From contig JBJOFG010000011.1 of the NCBI GenBank assembly GCA_046048875.1, positions 71,266 to 135,265 of the forward strand: a stretch of DNA of 64,000 nt, given 5' to 3'. The notes beneath the pieces were generated by a model, which was not told the DNA's origin, made no database searches, and worked only from the letters and a program-made list of their open reading frames with translations. This DNA is from CAIZGX01 sp046048875 (GTDB taxonomy: Bacteria; Bacteroidota; Bacteroidia; Flavobacteriales_D; Sanyastnellaceae). Below, piece by piece: positions 7,157 to 15,858 of this stretch. Each line of letters starts with the position of its first letter. Positions within the stretch are counted from its first letter, which is position 1. Position numbers and translations under genes: made by a program.

Positions 7157-9819
7157 TAGTTTTCAGATATTTTTAGGTCTTCACGACGAACAGCGTGCTG
7201 TCTGTCGTTCAAATTAATTTTTCCTTTCGAACGGAAGATGAAGTAGTACTTCGAGAATCCGTCGTATGGCTGCGGTGCAGCGAAGATTGGGAGGAAGTTG
7301 TGCTCTTTACAGAACTGAACCAACTGCGGACGGTTATGCTCGTCAATGGTTCCGATCTCGTCAATGAAGAGCGCAATCTTATTCTCTGGCGCTGAAACGG
7401 CTAAACGATTGATAATTGCCATGACAATAACCAAACGAATCATACGGTCAGTTCCATCCGATTCAACTTGCTCTTTCAAGTCAACGCGCTTCAACTTTCC
7501 TTTTACATCGAGGTGAAGTTCAATGTCGAATAAATCTTCGAAGTCAATGGTTTTTCCACTGTCTAAGTATTGATTTAAGATTTTCAAATCTTCTCCTTGT
7601 TCGAATTCAAAGGCCAATTGCGAATTTAAGTTTTCGATCGAAGCTATGCGCTCTAAATCGAAGAGCACACGCTTGTTATCGACTAATTCAATGCGAAGCG
7701 ATTCAATGTTCGAGATTCTTGTTTTGGCAAGACTTTCATTGAAGCGGTTGTACACGAATGTTTTGAATTCTTCGTAACGCTTCCGAAGGTTGAAGGCTGG
7801 GTTCGCGAATTGAGTTGAAATACTTCCCAAAAGACCATCGATACTTTTTACTTTATCGTTGATACAAGCGATTTCATCTTCCACATATTTGATGAATTCT
7901 TCTTCATCGGCCATAGCAGAGTTTGTCTTGAAACGCAAGTGGTCGAACATGCGGTCTTTATTGGCTTTCAGCGTATCGCGATCGGTGTTCGAGATCTTTA
8001 TTTTTCCATAAATCTCGTCCAACGATTCGGTGGTATCGAATTCCGTTGGAACAATTCCGAAGGTTTCAATTTCAGCTTTGCGACGCTTCAATTCTATCAA
8101 ACGTTCTTCGCTTCTTCGGGTTTCTTCTCGCAATGAATCAAGTAAAAGCGTTTTGTCTGAAAGCTCCTTTTTCAATTTGCTCAAATCGCCTTCGCACTTT
8201 TCTTTTTCAGCCTTCATGGTGCGTAGTTCTTTTCCTACTGCTTCGGCTTCTTTTTCTAGTTTAGGTTTGTTCTTGAGCTTATTTAATTTGGCTTTTACCT
8301 CTTCAATGTCGGCAAGAATGGTATCCAATTCTTTTTGTGCTTTGTCGAAGTTCAATGCCACCGCCCAAAGTTTTTCTAACTCGGCTTTCTCACGTTTCAA
8401 TTCTTGAAGTTCATCCTTCAATGATTTTACTGAAGGGATGTCGGCAAGCACTAAGTCTTTCGGAAGGGTGATTTCACCGTCGAAGATGCTCAATGTTGTT
8501 CCAGCTTTGGTGATTTTCTTTTTCACCAATTTACTTGGAAGGGCTGCGAACTCTTGTGAGAACACGGTGTTCAAGATTTTACGAATGTCGTCTTTCGCTG
8601 TGATCTTGTGAATCAACTGGTCGTCGTAGTTCTTGATTTGCGCTTCTAACTTTCCGCAAGTTGCATCTATTTTTTGAAGCTTTGCTTCCAGGTTTTTTGA
8701 ATCTAATTTCTGATTCTCAACCATGGTAATGCGAACCTCAGATTCTCTTCTTTTTGCATCTAAATTCAAAAGAGATTCTTCTAAGAATTTCTTTCCTTCA
8801 AACGAAGCAATCTCATCGAGTTGTGTTTGAAGACTTATGAATTGTTTCTCTTGGATTTCAACTTCTAATTCGCGCTTACCAATTTCGCGGTTTAACTCTT
8901 CTTGTTTTGGCTTAAGCTTTTCATTCAGGTTAAGAAGCGTAGTTTGGTATTGCTTCTCTTTTTCAAGACGAGAGCTATCGAGTTCATTAATTACGCCATT
9001 GTATTGCTTGTCAAATGCGTAAACCAAATCACTTACGATTCTTGTTTTCGCTTTGAATAAATTCACGACTTCACGGAACTCTTCGAACTCTTTTTGAATG
9101 CTCTTTACGGTGCGAATTTCTTCGTTAATACGAAGCAAGTCGTTGATGTCTTTTTTGTTCTTTTGTGAGAAGCTCAAACCTTCGTTCTCACGATTGTCTG
9201 CAACAATCAAACTTTCTTTTAACGTCTTGTTCGTAATCAACTTCGAGTTGATCAAATAGCGATAAACTTTCGAGAAGTTGTTTGAAAGTCCGTCTGTGCG
9301 AACGCTGTCTTCTAACCAAATAGCAGCATCGTTCTTTCTTCCACGTGAATAGACGGTATTGAAAACTTCTGTCTTGCTTTTGAAGAGATAAAGCTCTACA
9401 CCATCGGCTTTCAATTCATCTTGAACTTCATCCCACTTGCGAATGCGCTGATGAGCGCCTTCTTTTTTGAAGAAATTGTCTTCTTTGTATTCACCAGAGA
9501 AACGGAAGTATTCCAATTCGCCATCGCTATCTCGTTTAACAAGAATGCAATAATTCGAATCGTTCTTCTTGATTTCAAAAATGATGTAACTCTGATTGTG
9601 AGTAGGGAAGTAGTGATGAATGGTTTCCTTGTCTCCACGGCGTTGTCCGGAAAAGGACATCTTCGATCCATCTACAATGAACAAAAAGTTCAAGGTGTAA
9701 ATAAGGGTTGACTTACCAACGTTGTTTGGTCCTACCAACTGCAACGAATCGCAATCGTCTAAACGCATTTCCGCGTTCACATAGGTGCTGGTGTTTATCC
9801 CAATAATTCGGGTTATCAT
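7156..9819 (-). CDS. mksB: SMC-like ATPase of a condensin-like complex (MksB/JetC type)
   Basis: 887 residues. An N-terminal ATPase head has Walker A GPNNVGKST at 30-38. Two long heptad-rich coiled coils run from about 215 to 690. The C-terminal head has Walker B IALFIDEIG at 815-823 with D820/E821. The place of the ABC signature is taken by ESDGTDRM (786-793), not LSGGQ. This layout and size fit the MksB/JetC branch of MukB-like SMC proteins. Order here is SMC, kleisin, kite, whereas in the Wadjet and Pseudomonas systems as I know them the SMC follows the other two. I see no JetD nuclease in the flanking genes (tadA upstream, deaD downstream). Confidence 0.8.
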   Translation of the reverse strand: MITRIIGINTSTYVNAEMRLDDCDSLQLVGPNNVGKSTLIYTLNFLFIVDGSKMSFSGQRRGDKETIHHYFPTHNQSYIIFEIKKNDSNYCILVKRDSDGELEYFRFSGEYKEDNFFKKEGAHQRIRKWDEVQDELKADGVELYLFKSKTEVFNTVYSRGRKNDAAIWLEDSVRTDGLSNNFSKVYRYLINSKLITNKTLKESLIVADNRENEGLSFSQKNKKDINDLLRINEEIRTVKSIQKEFEEFREVVNLFKAKTRIVSDLVYAFDKQYNGVINELDSSRLEKEKQYQTTLLNLNEKLKPKQEELNREIGKRELEVEIQEKQFISLQTQLDEIASFEGKKFLEESLLNLDAKRRESEVRITMVENQKLDSKNLEAKLQKIDATCGKLEAQIKNYDDQLIHKITAKDDIRKILNTVFSQEFAALPSKLVKKKITKAGTTLSIFDGEITLPKDLVLADIPSVKSLKDELQELKREKAELEKLWAVALNFDKAQKELDTILADIEEVKAKLNKLKNKPKLEKEAEAVGKELRTMKAEKEKCEGDLSKLKKELSDKTLLLDSLREETRRSEERLIELKRRKAEIETFGIVPTEFDTTESLDEIYGKIKISNTDRDTLKANKDRMFDHLRFKTNSAMADEEEFIKYVEDEIACINDKVKSIDGLLGSISTQFANPAFNLRKRYEEFKTFVYNRFNESLAKTRISNIESLRIELVDNKRVLFDLERIASIENLNSQLAFEFEQGEDLKILNQYLDSGKTIDFEDLFDIELHLDVKGKLKRVDLKEQVESDGTDRMIRLVIVMAIINRLAVSAPENKIALFIDEIGTIDEHNRPQLVQFCKEHNFLPIFAAPQPYDGFSKYYFIFRSKGKINLNDRQHAVRREDLKISEN

Positions 9820-9843
9820 ACGAAAAAGTTTAGGTCATGTTTT

Positions 9844-9860
9844 GTGCGACAAAATCGCAC
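9844..9860 (-). promoter_or_regulatory. Perfect inverted repeat in the mksB leader
   Basis: GTGCGA, a 5-base loop and TCGCAC lie between the candidate -7 box (9869-9876) and the mksB ATG (9819). It could be an operator or a leader hairpin. Confidence 0.4.
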
Positions 9861-9868
9861 CGAACACA

Positions 9869-9876
9869 CAAATCTA
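9869..9876 (-). promoter_or_regulatory. -7 promoter box of the mksB operon
   Basis: The minus strand reads TAGATTTG. A start near 9864 would give a 45-base leader containing the inverted repeat at 9844-9860. No clear TTG -33 element is seen. Confidence 0.45.
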
Positions 9877-9934
9877 AACGGCTTGCGTCGCTTCGAAAAG
9901 GAATGTTAATAAATGTGGAAAAGTAGGAGTTGGC

Positions 9935-10390
9935 CTATCTTCTTTTGTTCTCGAAGAACTGTCTTAGGATCGCAGCACAATCATCTTCAAGAACTCCTCC
10001 AATCCACTCAGTCTTAGGGTGTAGGAGTTTTTTATCTTCCGTTTGAAACAGTGAAAATCCTCTTTTCTGGTCGAAGGCTCCGAATACAATCCGACCAATT
10101 CGTGTGTTGTAAGCAGCACCAGCACACATAACGCAGGGTTCTAGCGTTACATACAGGGTACACTTGTCCAATGATTTCCCACTCAGGTATTCTGAAGCAG
10201 CCGTAAAAGCTTGCATTTCAGCATGTGCAGTGAAATCATGCAATCTTTCAACGAGATTGTGTCCACGAGCAATGATTCGGTCTTCTGCAACAATGACACA
10301 TCCAACAGGAACTTCATCTTGTTCGGCAGCATAGACAGCCTCTTTTATGGCCATCTTCATGTAAAATTCGTCTTTATTGATCTCGCTCAA
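9935..10390 (-). CDS. tadA: tRNA-specific adenosine deaminase
   Basis: 151 residues. Zinc and catalytic residues of the cytidine/adenosine deaminase fold are present: H56-A57-E58 (TAHAEMQAF) and P85-C86..C89 (EPCVMCAGA). The N-terminal MKMAIKEAVYAAEQDEVPVG is typical of TadA, which converts A34 to inosine in tRNA-Arg(ACG). A nucleoside deaminase of related type cannot be fully excluded. The start overlaps the end of the glycosyltransferase gene by 17 bases. The 115 bases downstream hold only the mksB promoter region. Confidence 0.9.
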   Translation of the reverse strand: MSEINKDEFYMKMAIKEAVYAAEQDEVPVGCVIVAEDRIIARGHNLVERLHDFTAHAEMQAFTAASEYLSGKSLDKCTLYVTLEPCVMCAGAAYNTRIGRIVFGAFDQKRGFSLFQTEDKKLLHPKTEWIGGVLEDDCAAILRQFFENKRR

Positions 10391-11381
10391 AATAGGTGCT
10401 GTCGTTTAAGTAATTTACAAAATCTTTGGTGCTGATTTCGTTTTCGTTTGCGGTTGGAAAGTTAAATTGTTCTGACCAATATTTGGCTAAGTATTCTTGT
10501 TCGTATTGTCCAGATGTAGGAATAAGTAGCGCTTTCTTTTGAATGGCATCCAATTCCATGAGTGTGCTATAGCCAGATCTGCAGACAATGTGCGACGATT
10601 CGTTCATGAGTCGGCCGATTAACTCGGCATTACAATATCCGAGATATGAAACATGTTCTCCCATTAGTTTTATTTTCCCTTCACCAGCAATTACAATCGG
10701 AAAGCTCAGGTGCGCAGTTTCTTCAAGTATATCGTTGGCAAAGCGAGATCGTTGTGGCTCTGGGCCCGAGAGAATAAGAAGCAATTGTTTTTTTTGAATG
10801 CTTTCGATTTTTTTTATTTGACTCAGAGGTCCAATAAAGCAAGCATTTACATTTTTTTTCTTCTTACTTAACGTGCCACTGAGGTTTGGTGTTTCTGAAT
10901 AGTCAGGAATCTCAATTTCGTTGAAGTTTTTAAGGTTCTTGTTGAGTACCCATTGCGGTAGTTGTAAGAGTAGGGAAGGTCCAGGTAAACACAATTGATG
11001 AGTTAACATGACCGAATGAACATTCGGGCTGTAAAATCCGTATCTATTGTCGGAATAGATGATGTCGTATGAATTTGATTTGAGGTGTTCTTTCAGCCAA
11101 CGATTTTCTTTCTTCCAGTTGGAACGAAATTCAAAAACACGCAGGCCTAATTTAAAAAACAACCCCTTGCCGCTTGAAATTTGAATGCGATTGTTTGGAA
11201 GTGTCACATAAATAGTCAACTGCGGAAATCTCTCGCGGAAATAGGATTCTTGATTTTCTGAACATGCAATGTCTAGTACGATTCCTTCATGAAGGAATTG
11301 TTCAATGCGTTCACTGCCGCGTGTCATGTGGCCATAGCCCCAGTCAAGCGCAGCGAAGAGTATTTTCTTAGGATTGTTCAG
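10374..11381 (-). CDS. MurG-like glycosyltransferase with non-standard start
   Basis: The first in-frame ATG is at 11327, but the 18 codons before it read (CTG)NNPKKILFAALDWGYGH, the conserved N-terminus of this GT-B family (KKILFAxLDWGxGHxTR). No ATG, GTG or TTG occurs between the in-frame stop and this motif. The only near-cognate start is the CTG at 11381, one base after the stop of the PDZ gene. The C-terminal part has the glycosyltransferase fold with GPLSQI, LLILSGPEPQRS and HIVCRSGYSTLMELDAI (nucleotide-sugar binding). The sugar acceptor is unknown. A sequencing error or an ATG-less coupled start are both possible. Confidence 0.75.
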   Translation of the reverse strand: MNNPKKILFAALDWGYGHMTRGSERIEQFLHEGIVLDIACSENQESYFRERFPQLTIYVTLPNNRIQISSGKGLFFKLGLRVFEFRSNWKKENRWLKEHLKSNSYDIIYSDNRYGFYSPNVHSVMLTHQLCLPGPSLLLQLPQWVLNKNLKNFNEIEIPDYSETPNLSGTLSKKKKNVNACFIGPLSQIKKIESIQKKQLLLILSGPEPQRSRFANDILEETAHLSFPIVIAGEGKIKLMGEHVSYLGYCNAELIGRLMNESSHIVCRSGYSTLMELDAIQKKALLIPTSGQYEQEYLAKYWSEQFNFPTANENEISTKDFVNYLNDSTYFERDQ

Positions 11382-11382
11382 C

Positions 11383-12003
11383 TTAAGGACGAGTTATGCG
11401 GATATCGCGCATTATGCTATTACCGCCTTGTGCTGGGATGAAGTATCCTGTAACTTTTTTCTTTTTACCGTTTCGAAGGAACGTAATATTCGCTTCATCG
11501 CCCACGGCATACATTTGCAATGCTCCAACGAGTTCGTCGAATTCGTTAATTTCATTTCCATTCATTTCGATAATTACATCACCTGTTTGTAAACCGAGGG
11601 CAGCGCCTAAACTTATAGGTGCGACGGTTTCAATCATAACGCCTTTTCCTTTGAAACTTTTCGCCGGAGTGATTCCAATTTTAGCACTATTATCTGGAGC
11701 GCCAAAACCGAAGGGCATGTCATTCGGCATTCCGAACTGGATGCCTTCAGGCATTTGAAAGTTGTCGTCGAAGTTGAAGTTAAATGTGGTATCTATTATT
11801 GACATGTCGAAACCAGGAATGTTCTTCATGATCTCTTCCATATTGCCGATTTGATCCCCTTCGAAATTAAAGATGAGTGTGTCGACTTGTCCTGAAATCG
11901 TAGTGTCAATTTTAATAATGGTTACATGATTTTTCTTTTGCACTTGAGCGAAAGAAATAACGCTGATGAAGCAAAGTGTTAAAAGTGTTAAAAGTGATTT
12001 CAT
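11383..12003 (-). CDS. Exported PDZ-domain protein
   Basis: 206 residues from the ATG at 12003, chosen because MKSLLTLLTLCFISVISFAQ is a clean signal peptide; an ATG 8 codons upstream would precede it with polar residues. Residues about 115-200 form a PDZ domain (GVMIETVAPISLGAALGLQ, GDVIIEMNGNEI). The region before it is acidic with repeated Phe and Asp. There is no protease domain, so it is more likely a binding or adaptor protein in the periplasm. It sits between the glycosyltransferase and the amylase on the same strand. The partner is unknown. Confidence 0.8.
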   Translation of the reverse strand: MKSLLTLLTLCFISVISFAQVQKKNHVTIIKIDTTISGQVDTLIFNFEGDQIGNMEEIMKNIPGFDMSIIDTTFNFNFDDNFQMPEGIQFGMPNDMPFGFGAPDNSAKIGITPAKSFKGKGVMIETVAPISLGAALGLQTGDVIIEMNGNEINEFDELVGALQMYAVGDEANITFLRNGKKKKVTGYFIPAQGGNSIMRDIRITRP

Positions 12004-12029
12004 GGGTTTATTATTAAAGTAGTTCAAAA

Positions 12030-13919
12030 TTAGAATGAAATTTCAAAGATGTAAAATCCTTTTGATGGAATTACCAATGATTTTGTCCAAGAAACAGATG
12101 TACCCTCTGTTATATTCTTTCCTTTCATCGAACCTTGGGTTATTTCCTTCAAAGATTCCATTGGAAAGTCAACGGCTTCTTCATTCAAATTAAACATACA
12201 TAAGAGTGTCTTTTTTCCATCAGCTGATTTTCGAGCGTAAGCGTAGGTGTTATTGTTCGGAACGAATTGCGTGAGTTTACTGGTTGAAAGCCATTCGTTC
12301 TTCTTTCGATAGCTCAAAAGTGTTTGAATGAAATCGAATGCTTCATTTTGAATGTCGGTTCTTCCTTTCTTTTCAAAGGCGTTCACTTTGTGGTCTGGCC
12401 AACCACCAGGAAACTCTTCGCGAACATGTGCATCAGGATCACAGAAGCCTGTCATGAGAATTTCTGTTCCATAATAGATGCATGGAATACCGCGCAGTGT
12501 GAGAAGCATTGCGTGGGCCATTTTCCATTTTTCAAAATCTTTATTAAATAAGGAATAGATTCTAGCTAAGTCGTGATTGTCTAAGAACGTAACTAAGTTT
12601 TCTGGCTTCGCATAAAGATGGTCATGAGCCAAGTCCAACTCAATTCGTCTCAACCCTTCTTCCCAACCGAAAGGTTCTGTTAGTCCTTTGGTCATGGCGA
12701 AGTACAATTGGAAGTCTGTTACACCGTCTAGCTGTGAATCGAAATTCTGTCCAACTTTTTTTCCTTCGGGAAACCAGGCCTGAACGGCAGAACCTTGCAC
12801 CCAAGTTTCACCAAATAAGAAGAAGTTTGGATATTCTTTTTTTACAGCGGCATTCAACTCCGACATAAATAATTGGTCAGGGTAACTGTAGGTGTCTATT
12901 CGGAACGCATCTATACTTCCCATTTCAATCCACCAAAGCGAATTTTGAATGAGGTATTTCGAAAGGTGTTCGTCTTGTTGGTTCAAATCGGGCATGTGTC
13001 TGTCGAACCAGCCATTTGCCATAAGGTTCTTGTCGTATTCACTGGCATACGGATCCATCATGGTCTCTGCGCGATAGTTGGTTTTTGTATAGGTCGGAAA
13101 CCAATGGAACCAATTGCTATCCGGCATTTCAAGGAAGAGTTTGTGTTGGTCTCCCCAGTGATTGTAGACCACGTCCCACACATGCTTCATCGCTTTTTTC
13201 TCCATGCTTGTTGTGAGTTTGTTTAACTCTTCGAGCGTTCCAATTCGAGGGTCAATTAAATAGGAGTCAGTGGTTGCATATCCGTGATATGAGTCTCTTT
13301 TTTCATTGTTTTCCACCATGGGATTAATCCACAATGCAGTAAACCCAAGTTCAGATATATAATCTAGGTGATCACAAATTCCTTGAATGTCTCCACCACG
13401 ACGACCTTTCAGTTCGTCTCTGCGCGCACCTTGAAAGTAGTTAGGTAAAGAGTCGTTCTTGGAATCGCCATTTGCAAATCGATCGGGGAAGACCATATAC
13501 ATGGCATCTGCCTGTGAAAGTCCTTGAGGATTCCCAGTTTTAGGGGTAATGGAATAGGATAGCATCAAACTAGCTGAAGACCCAGCTGAATTAACGATGA
13601 AAAATATATGGTTATCGCTCGGCTGTTTTTTGATAGTCAGATTAACGAAGTAGTAGTTGTTCAGTTTTGACTTTTCAACTTTAGTGATGGAGGCATATTT
13701 CTCACTTTCAGGATGCATTGAAATACTCAATTCATTAGAGTTATTGGTGTATACCAATAGTTCAACATCAGTATTCTTCATGCCGCTAAACCAATTTGGT
13801 GGGTCTATTCGCTCAATTTCAGGGGAGTTGGTGTTTTCAAAGAATTGAGGAGTCTGCCCAATGACAAAACAGGACATGAACATCAATAATGTGGAAAAAT
13901 AAAGCGAACTTTTTTTCAT
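12030..13919 (-). CDS. Exported GH13 alpha-amylase family enzyme
   Basis: 629 residues with signal peptide MKKSSLYFSTLLMFMSCFVIG. An Ig-like N-terminal domain (about 30-125, like cyclomaltodextrinase N domains) precedes the GH13 barrel. Catalytic residues are visible: nucleophile Asp in DAFRIDTYSYPDQ, acid/base Glu in FLFGETWV and transition-state Asp in FLDNHDLARI. DAMYMVFPDRFANGD is the usual start of the barrel in neopullulanase/cyclomaltodextrinase (SusA-like) enzymes. It is divergent from the T9SS protein at 14014 and heads the amylase-PDZ-glycosyltransferase-tadA gene run. It acts on alpha-glucans outside the cytoplasm. Confidence 0.9.
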   Translation of the reverse strand: MKKSSLYFSTLLMFMSCFVIGQTPQFFENTNSPEIERIDPPNWFSGMKNTDVELLVYTNNSNELSISMHPESEKYASITKVEKSKLNNYYFVNLTIKKQPSDNHIFFIVNSAGSSASLMLSYSITPKTGNPQGLSQADAMYMVFPDRFANGDSKNDSLPNYFQGARRDELKGRRGGDIQGICDHLDYISELGFTALWINPMVENNEKRDSYHGYATTDSYLIDPRIGTLEELNKLTTSMEKKAMKHVWDVVYNHWGDQHKLFLEMPDSNWFHWFPTYTKTNYRAETMMDPYASEYDKNLMANGWFDRHMPDLNQQDEHLSKYLIQNSLWWIEMGSIDAFRIDTYSYPDQLFMSELNAAVKKEYPNFFLFGETWVQGSAVQAWFPEGKKVGQNFDSQLDGVTDFQLYFAMTKGLTEPFGWEEGLRRIELDLAHDHLYAKPENLVTFLDNHDLARIYSLFNKDFEKWKMAHAMLLTLRGIPCIYYGTEILMTGFCDPDAHVREEFPGGWPDHKVNAFEKKGRTDIQNEAFDFIQTLLSYRKKNEWLSTSKLTQFVPNNNTYAYARKSADGKKTLLCMFNLNEEAVDFPMESLKEITQGSMKGKNITEGTSVSWTKSLVIPSKGFYIFEISF

Positions 13920-13936
13920 GATTTACGTCTTAGAGG

Positions 13937-13975
13937 AGTGTCAAACACTTTTTCGATATATATTTGGAAAGTGTT
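13937..13975 (+). promoter_or_regulatory. Promoter with inverted AGTGT repeats
   Basis: A -7 box TATATTTG at 13959-13966 serves the gene at 14014. It is flanked by the perfect 8-base inverted repeat AACACTTT (13944-13951) and AAAGTGTT (13968-13975). A third half-site AGTGT at 13937-13941 pairs with ACACT at 13945-13949. The arrangement looks like an operator in the region shared with the divergent amylase gene. Confidence 0.45.
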
Positions 13976-14013
13976 AAAAGTACACGAACTACAGTAATCT
14001 AATTTAAAAACCT

Positions 14014-15729
14014 ATGAAAAAAATTTTTACATTCTGTTTCGTAGCGTTATCCGCAATGATGGCTCAAGCCCAAGTTGCAGTAACGTTTAATGTGGACATG
14101 ACTGGCCAAACAGTTGACCCTAACGGCGTTCACATGGCTGGTAATTTCAATGACGTTAACTACGATGGTACTGCAGAAAATGCAGCGTATGTTAACTGGA
14201 ATCCTTCTGCTATTGCATTAGCAGATCAAGGAAATGGTATTTGGTCTGTAACTTTAGACTTAGTGCCTGAGCGTTATGAATTTAAATTCATCAATGGTAA
14301 CGATTGGCCTTTCACAGAGGATGTTCCTGCTGCTTGTCAGGTAGAAGTTAATGGTAACGACAATCGCTACTGGTCTATTTCTGGTTTGAATGCAACTGAA
14401 AGCATGACTGTATGTTTTGCGTCATGCGCTGCTTGCGGAGAAAATACAATTCGTTTCCGTGTAGATATGACACAAGAAGCTGCGGGTGTTAACCCTGCAG
14501 GAATATTCGTTGCAGGTGACTTCCAAGGTTGGAACCCAGCAGGATCACAATTGATTGATCCAGATGGCAACGGTACTTTTGAAGGTTACTTCTCAGTAGG
14601 TGTTTCTTCTTCTGCTCAATTCAAATTTATCAATGGTAATGACTGGGCTTTCGCTGAGTCTGTTCCTGCAGAGTGTAACGTTTCTGGAAACCGCACGATT
14701 GACTTAGTTGACGCGAATACGGTAGCAGATGTTATCTGTTTCAACGCTTGTGGACCATGTCAAGCTCCAACCCCAGTATTGTTCCGCGTTGATATGACTC
14801 TTCAAACAGTTAATCCAAACGGTCCTCACGTTGCTGGTAACTTCCAAGGATGGAATCCTGGTGATCCTAACACTTTGATGACAGATCCAGATGGTGATAA
14901 CATTTATGAGGTGACTCTATTGTTACAGCCAGGTACATATCAGTACAAATTCGTTAACGGCGCTGCTTGGGCAGATGGTAACGAGTCTTTGCCTGCTGAT
15001 TGTAACGTAGGTGGAAACCGTGAAATGGTTGTTGAAGCTGATCCAGTTGTTCAACACTTCTGCTACAACCAATGTGGCGCTGAGTGTGTTGTTGATCCAG
15101 ATCCAGCGGACATCACTTTCCGTGTGAATATGTTGAACACAATTCCAGACGCTGCTGGTGTATGGATGATCGGTGGTTTCACCAATCCAGCATGGCAAGC
15201 AGGTGCTGTTCAAATGACTGACGATAACTTAGATGGAGTTTATGAGTGTACTGTGAACGTAAGTGGTTCTGCTGATATTCAGTATAAATTCATGAACGGA
15301 GACGTAAACGCTCCTGCTAACGAAGAAGGTGCTGGTATTATCAACTGTGGTATTGCTAACGGTGTTGGTGGTTACAACCGTCTTCACACTCGCACAGGCA
15401 TTGCAGAGGTGTTAAACGTAGTTTGCTTCGACTCTTGCGCTGATTGTATCATTGGTGTTCAAGAAGCTATGGCTTTAACAGTATTGAATGCTTACCCAGT
15501 TCCAGCGAACGAGTTCGTAACTCTTTCTTTTGGACAAGTAAAATCTGCTCCTATCACTGTTCGTGTAATGAACAACTTAGGTCAAGTAGTATCTACTCAA
15601 TACATGGGTAATCTTCCAACAGGAAACAACCAAGTTCGTGTAGACTTACAAGGTGTTGCTAGTGGAATTTACGCTATTGAATTGTCAAACGGAATTGAGA
15701 AGACTTCGGTGCAAATCGCAGTTCAATAA
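14014..15729 (+). CDS. T9SS-exported protein with four CBM-like repeats
   Basis: 571 residues. Signal peptide MKKIFTFCFVALSAMMAQAQ is followed by four repeats of about 110 residues (about 23-130, 145-245, 256-355, 369-475). Each has FRVDMT, AGNFQGWNP or a variant, YxFKFxNGxDW and an end with C-F-x-x-C-x-x-C. The fold resembles AMPK/CBM48-like glycan-binding modules. The C-terminal 80 residues (AYPVPANEFVTLSF to VQIAVQ) are a type A T9SS sorting domain. Codons appear strongly biased and the promoter and terminator are clear, so it is probably highly expressed. With the divergent amylase it may bind starch-like glycans, which is inference. Confidence 0.85.
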   Translation: MKKIFTFCFVALSAMMAQAQVAVTFNVDMTGQTVDPNGVHMAGNFNDVNYDGTAENAAYVNWNPSAIALADQGNGIWSVTLDLVPERYEFKFINGNDWPFTEDVPAACQVEVNGNDNRYWSISGLNATESMTVCFASCAACGENTIRFRVDMTQEAAGVNPAGIFVAGDFQGWNPAGSQLIDPDGNGTFEGYFSVGVSSSAQFKFINGNDWAFAESVPAECNVSGNRTIDLVDANTVADVICFNACGPCQAPTPVLFRVDMTLQTVNPNGPHVAGNFQGWNPGDPNTLMTDPDGDNIYEVTLLLQPGTYQYKFVNGAAWADGNESLPADCNVGGNREMVVEADPVVQHFCYNQCGAECVVDPDPADITFRVNMLNTIPDAAGVWMIGGFTNPAWQAGAVQMTDDNLDGVYECTVNVSGSADIQYKFMNGDVNAPANEEGAGIINCGIANGVGGYNRLHTRTGIAEVLNVVCFDSCADCIIGVQEAMALTVLNAYPVPANEFVTLSFGQVKSAPITVRVMNNLGQVVSTQYMGNLPTGNNQVRVDLQGVASGIYAIELSNGIEKTSVQIAVQ

Positions 15730-15753
15730 TTCTTTGACAGGTTAACTTTAGAG

Positions 15754-15781
15754 AAAGGCTGCCGAAAGGCAGCCTTTTTTT
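15754..15781 (+). terminator. Intrinsic terminator of the T9SS repeat protein
   Basis: AAAGGCTGCC, loop GAAA, GGCAGCCTTT and a run of T begin 25 bases after the stop at 15729. Confidence 0.9.
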
Positions 15782-15822
15782 ATGCTCAAGATTTACTTGA
15801 ATGTTCGAAGCCAAAAAGTATA

Positions 15823-15858
15823 TAAAAAAACAAACCCCCGAACGTTTTCGAGGGTTTG
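15823..15858 (-). terminator. Intrinsic terminator of the SGNH gene or a small RNA
   Basis: On the minus strand, CAAACCCTCGAAA, a short loop and TTCGGGGGTTTG are followed by seven T. It is about 120 bases after the SGNH stop (15980). A promoter-like box lies between them at 15914-15921, so it may instead end a short separate transcript. Confidence 0.75.

Noticed and set aside
5309..9819. Complete Wadjet (JetABCD) defence system
   Set aside because: No JetD-type nuclease is next to the SMC genes; neighbours are tadA and deaD. The set is better described as MksBEF-like.
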